Under the pieces are notes generated by a model, which ran no database searches, had not been told where the DNA came from, and worked only from the letters and a program-made list of their open reading frames with translations. Of a DNA stretch of 8,663 nucleotides, positions 6,144-8,663 are shown piece by piece. Each line of letters starts with the position of its first letter. Within the stretch, counting starts at the first letter, position 1. Location: positions 1 through 8,663 of the forward strand of contig CAJOQC010000012.1 in NCBI GenBank assembly GCA_905236785.1. The letters run 5' to 3'. The position numbers and the translations under genes are program-made. Origin of the DNA: an uncultured Selenomonadaceae bacterium (GTDB lineage Bacteria > Bacillota > Negativicutes > Selenomonadales > Selenomonadaceae).

Positions 6144-7327
6144 GCTATGGAATCAATACCCGGCAAAACTTTGCCTTCGAGGAACTCAAGGGTTGCGCCG
6201 CCGCCGGTGGAGATGTGGGAAATTTTGTCGGAAAGACCGGTTTTCTTTAAGGCCGCAATGGAGTCGCCGCCGCCGACAATGGAAATTGCTCCTTCGTCGG
6301 TCGCTTTTGCAACTGCTTTGGCAACAGCTTCCGTTCCTTTGGCGAAAGCATCAAACTCAAATACGCCCATAGGCCCGTTCCAAATAACGGTCTTTGCGCC
6401 GGCAAGAGCCTTGGTGTATTCTTCGCTGGTCTTAGGACCGGAATCAAGAGCTTGCCAGCCGTCCTCGACTTTATCCACATCGACGATTTTTTTGTTGGCG
6501 TCGGCGGCAAATTTGTCCGCAACCACCACGTCAACGGGCAGAACGACTTTAACCCCTTTGTCCTCGGCTTTTTTCAAAAGGTCGCGAGCCAAGTCGAATT
6601 TATCAGGCTCACAAAGGCTGTTGCCGATGGGCAAGCCTTTGGCCGCATCGAAGGTATGCGCCATGCCGCCGCCGATAATAATGGTGTCCACTTTGTCAAT
6701 CATGTTGGAGATAACGCCGATTTTGTCGGAAACTTTCGCGCCGCCGATTATGGCAACGAAAGGACGTTGCGGGTTTTCAAGGGTTTTGCCGATATAGTTA
6801 ATCTCTTTTTCCATGAGGAAACCGGCCACGGTTTCAAGATATTTGGTGATACCGGCATTAGAGGCATGGGCGCGGTGCGAAACGCCGAAAGCATCGTCAA
6901 CGGCAACGTCGGCAAGGGATGCAAGCTGTTTGGCAAATTCGGGGTCGTTCTTCTTTTCCTGTTTATGGTAACGGAGGTTCTCAAGAAGCAAAACTTCGCC
7001 GGGCTTTAAGGCGGCGGCGGCTTTTTCGGCCGGTTCGCCTACGCAATCTTCCGCCCATTGAACTTCCTTGCCCAAAAGCTCCGCCAATTTGGCGCGAATG
7101 GGTTTGGTGGAAAACTTCGGCTCGCGAGCTTCGGTGGGGCGGCCGACGTGGCAAGCCAAAATCACCGCCGCGCCGTTATCCAACAGGTAATTTATCGTCG
7201 GCAGAGTTTTCACGATACGGGTGTCGTTGGTGATGTTTTGGTTTTCGTCCATGGGGACGTTGAAGTCAACGCGGACAAAAACTTTTTTGCCTTTTACGTC
7301 AATATCTTTAATTGTTTTCTTGTTCAT
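6134..7327 (-). CDS. pgk: Phosphoglycerate kinase
   Basis: 397-residue monomeric cytoplasmic kinase that transfers the acyl phosphate of 1,3-bisphosphoglycerate to ADP, giving ATP and 3-phosphoglycerate. Two Rossmann-like lobes are evident. The N-terminal substrate lobe has VFVRVDFNVPMD (16-27), HVGRP (60-64), ENLRYH (116-121) and SHRAH (150-154). The C-terminal nucleotide lobe has GGAKVSDK (195-202), WNGPMGVFE (316-324), GGGDS (352-356) and STGGGATLEFLEGK (373-386). Key residues R19, D21, N23, R63, R119, R152, K198 and K202 are in place. HVGRP instead of the commoner HLGRP is a conservative change. Start ATG at 7327 has AGGG 9 bases upstream. It follows gap by 90 bases containing two hairpins. 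Its stop codon lies in the 20-bp palindrome beside the repeat element, yet the C-terminus is of normal length. Confidence 0.98.
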   Translation of the reverse strand: MNKKTIKDIDVKGKKVFVRVDFNVPMDENQNITNDTRIVKTLPTINYLLDNGAAVILACHVGRPTEAREPKFSTKPIRAKLAELLGKEVQWAEDCVGEPAEKAAAALKPGEVLLLENLRYHKQEKKNDPEFAKQLASLADVAVDDAFGVSHRAHASNAGITKYLETVAGFLMEKEINYIGKTLENPQRPFVAIIGGAKVSDKIGVISNMIDKVDTIIIGGGMAHTFDAAKGLPIGNSLCEPDKFDLARDLLKKAEDKGVKVVLPVDVVVADKFAADANKKIVDVDKVEDGWQALDSGPKTSEEYTKALAGAKTVIWNGPMGVFEFDAFAKGTEAVAKAVAKATDEGAISIVGGGDSIAALKKTGLSDKISHISTGGGATLEFLEGKVLPGIDSIANK

Positions 7328-7352
7328 AATCGTTTTCCCTTTCTATAACAAA

Positions 7353-7384
7353 ACGGTTCGACCTTATCGTAAAGGCCGAACCGT
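7353..7384 (-). terminator. Terminator-like hairpin between gap and pgk
   Basis: On the - strand, 13 base pairs (8 outer, ACGGTTCG with CGAACCGT; 4 inner, CCTT with AAGG; one mismatch between) close a 6-base loop and are followed by TTTTGTT. This has the shape of an intrinsic terminator 33 bases past the gap stop and 26 before pgk. As pgk has no visible promoter of its own, partial read-through or an RNA-processing/stability role is more likely than full termination. Confidence 0.65.
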
Positions 7385-7391
7385 CGTTTGA

Positions 7392-7406
7392 CGGCAACTT
7401 ATGCCG
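7392..7406 (-). other. Small hairpin just after the gap stop
   Basis: CGGCA and TGCCG pair around a 5-base loop, 11 bases beyond the gap stop codon and directly before the larger terminator-like hairpin. Together they would shield the 3' end of a monocistronic gap message. Confidence 0.45.
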
Positions 7407-7417
7407 CTTAAAAAAGA

Positions 7418-8461
7418 TCAGCCAAGTTCCGCAAAGTATTTAATCGTGCGTACCATCTGACTGGTATAGCTGTTTTCGTTGTCATACCAAGAAACAACTT
7501 CCACAAGGGATTTGCCGTCGCCGGTGTGGCTTACCATGGTCTGGGTGGCATCAAAGAGAGAGCCAAAGCGCATACCTACGATGTCGCTCGACACGATTTG
7601 ATCTTCGGTGTAGCCGAAGGATTCGGTCTGAGCTTTCTTCATGGCCGCATTGATGTCCTCGGCTTTGACTTCGCCTTTAACCACCGCAAAGAGAAGAGTG
7701 GTGGAGCCGGTCGGGGTCGGAACGCGCTGAGCCGCGCCGATGAGTTTGCCGTTAAGTTCGGGGATAACAAGACCGATAGCCTTTGCTGCGCCGGTGGAGT
7801 TGGGGACGATATTCACGGCAGCTGCGCGGCTGCGGCGGAGATCGCCTTTTCTCTGCGGGCCGTCAAGAGGCATTTGGTCGCCGGTGTAAGCGTGGATGGT
7901 GCACATAATGCCGCTCTCGATGGGCGCAAAGTCATTGAGGGCTTTAGCCATGGGAGCAAGGCAGTTGGTGGTGCAACTTGCGGCCGAAATAATTTTGTCG
8001 TCTTTGGTGAGGGTTGTGTGGTTTACGTTGTAAACGATAGTCGGGAGGTCGTTGCCCGCAGGAGCCGAGATAACGACTTTCTTCGCGCCGCCCTTAAGAT
8101 GCGCTTCGGCTTTGGCTTTGCTGGTGTAGAAGCCGGTGCATTCCAAAACGACGTCAACATCATGTTTGCCCCAAGGAATCTGCGACGCATCGGGGATTTT
8201 GTAGATGATGATTTTCTTGCCGTCAACAACGATGTAGTTGTCTTCGCCTTCGCCTTCGTTAAATTCGACGGTGTGGTTGCCTTCGCCAAACTTGCCGGCA
8301 TAACCGCCCTGAGTGGAGTCGTATTTTAAGAGATGAGCAAGCATTTTCGGGCTGGTCAAGTCATTGATAGCAACAACTTCATAACCTTCAGCGTCAAACA
8401 TCTGGCGGAAAGCCAAACGACCGATACGTCCAAAACCGTTGATAGCAACTTTTACTGCCAT
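7418..8461 (-). CDS. gap: Glyceraldehyde-3-phosphate dehydrogenase, phosphorylating, clostridial type
   Basis: 347-residue tetrameric cytoplasmic enzyme that oxidises glyceraldehyde 3-phosphate to 1,3-bisphosphoglycerate with reduction of NAD. The NAD-binding domain has INGFGRIGR (7-15) and D34 at the end of the second strand, which favours NAD over NADP. The active site is [12 protein letters not shown] with catalytic C163, and H190 in [10 protein letters not shown]. The segment [17 protein letters not shown] (199-215) and RVPTPTGS (246-253) are typical of clostridial glycolytic GapC proteins and differ from Bacillus Gap[14 protein letters not shown] (325-337) is the conserved C-terminal segment. 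Start ATG at 8461 has AGGGGG about 10 bases upstream. It heads the gap-pgk-tpiA-gpmI unit, and no cggR-type regulator is visible in the window. Confidence 0.98.
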   Translation of the reverse strand: MAVKVAINGFGRIGRLAFRQMFDAEGYEVVAINDLTSPKMLAHLLKYDSTQGGYAGKFGEGNHTVEFNEGEGEDNYIVVDGKKIIIYKIPDASQIPWGKHDVDVVLECTGFYTSKAKAEAHLKGGAKKVVISAPAGNDLPTIVYNVNHTTLTKDDKIISAASCTTNCLAPMAKALNDFAPIESGIMCTIHAYTGDQMPLDGPQRKGDLRRSRAAAVNIVPNSTGAAKAIGLVIPELNGKLIGAAQRVPTPTGSTTLLFAVVKGEVKAEDINAAMKKAQTESFGYTEDQIVSSDIVGMRFGSLFDATQTMVSHTGDGKSLVEVVSWYDNENSYTSQMVRTIKYFAELG

Positions 8462-8483
8462 TGATAAATTACCCCCTAATATG

Positions 8484-8489
8484 ATTGTA
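8484..8489 (-). promoter_or_regulatory. Candidate -10 element for the gap operon
   Basis: TACAAT on the - strand (five of six matches to TATAAT), 22 bases before the gap start codon. The region 17 bases further upstream gives only a poor -35 (TAGCTT). If used, transcription would begin close to the AGGGGG ribosome site, giving a leader of under 20 bases. No better sigma-A pair was found closer than the A/T-rich region. Confidence 0.4.
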
Positions 8490-8498
8490 CAGAATTTT

Positions 8499-8563
8499 GC
8501 GGAAAAAAGCTACCGCTTTTGCGGCGAACCGCTTTCGTTCCTTTTGCTCTTTATGAGTTCGCC
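8499..8563 (-). promoter_or_regulatory. Structured region upstream of gap with alternating GCGG/CCGC arms
   Basis: On the - strand four arms alternate GCGG (8529-8532), CCGC (8521-8524), GCGG (8513-8516), CCGC (8499-8502), so neighbouring arms can pair in mutually exclusive ways; the first pair closes a TTCG loop. AAAAGC-GGTA-GCTTTTTT (8503-8520) resembles a weak terminator. GGCGAAC and GTTCGCC (8523-8529, 8557-8563) form a further 7-bp inverted repeat. If transcription starts upstream this could be an attenuator leader; if it starts at the -10 candidate, the repeats would be operator DNA. Function is inferred. Confidence 0.45.
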
Positions 8564-8663
8564 TTTATTTTTCATATTCCTGCTTTTTTTTGAAAAAAAT
8601 TAAAATTTTCTTAAAAATTCTTTAGGGCATCTCTAAAAATTCGCTTAATGAAATTTTGTTCAC
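8564..8663. other. A/T-tract-rich non-coding region upstream of gap
   Basis: No reading frame is visible. Runs of A and T recur at roughly helical spacing (around 8583-8590, 8592-8598, 8600-8609, 8611-8616, 8634-8639), suggesting intrinsic curvature or an UP-element-like stretch. CTTTAG and CTAAA arms at 8620-8638 form a weak inverted repeat. The neighbouring gene beyond the right edge is not in the window. Confidence 0.4.

Noticed and set aside
5152..6372. A 406-codon open frame on the + strand running antisense through tpiA, the repeat element and the end of pgk
   Set aside because: It is a shadow of two well-supported genes on the other strand, with low-complexity, non-protein-like composition, no recognisable motif, and passage through the non-coding element.
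8654..8663. TTTTGTTCAC at the right edge, similar on the opposite strand to GTGAACAAAT beside the repeat element
   Set aside because: The match is under 10 bases and the sequence stops at the window edge, so a second element end cannot be supported.

Overview
The window looks like chromosomal core sequence from a low-to-mid GC member of the Firmicutes. The gene order ylmH-divIVA-lspA-rluD, the clostridial-type GAPDH, the frequent CCTCCCC-type palindromic repeat and the TTG start of divIVA suggest the Negativicutes or a relative, but that placement is inference and is not proven by any single marker here. Nothing in the window looks like a phage, a defence system or a biosynthetic cluster.

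Layout. Two convergent transcription units meet at about 3430-3507. The left unit, on the + strand, covers 1-3428. It begins inside a ylmH-type S4-domain RNA-binding protein, followed by divIVA (cell pole/septum coiled-coil protein), lspA (lipoprotein signal peptidase), rluD (23S rRNA pseudouridine synthase) and an unrecognised membrane-anchored protein. Spacing is tight, and the lspA/rluD and rluD/hypothetical junctions are 4-base ATGA overlaps, so these three are probably translationally coupled. The ileS gene that often sits between divIVA and lspA is absent. A perfect 16-bp-stem hairpin with T runs on both sides (3435-3471) can terminate both units.

The right unit, on the - strand, reads gap (8461-7418), pgk (7327-6134), tpiA (5829-5077), gpmI (5058-3508). 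Together these carry out four steps of lower glycolysis: triose-phosphate interconversion, oxidation to 1,3-bisphosphoglycerate, the first ATP-forming step, and 3- to 2-phosphoglycerate conversion. All four proteins are full length with their catalytic residues present.

The most interesting material is between the glycolytic genes. A 166-base MITE-like element (5956-6121) with 12-bp perfect terminal inverted repeats, TA ends and two inverted, diverged half-units lies between pgk and tpiA. A 20-bp perfect palindrome spans the pgk stop codon two bases from it. A terminator-like hairpin and a second hairpin separate gap from pgk and may set the excess of gap over downstream mRNA. Upstream of gap is a non-coding stretch of about 200 bases with a -10 candidate, four alternating GCGG/CCGC arms and an A/T-tract region. 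I did not find a clearly new biological system; the best candidates for follow-up are the repeat element, the gap control region and the uncharacterised membrane protein.
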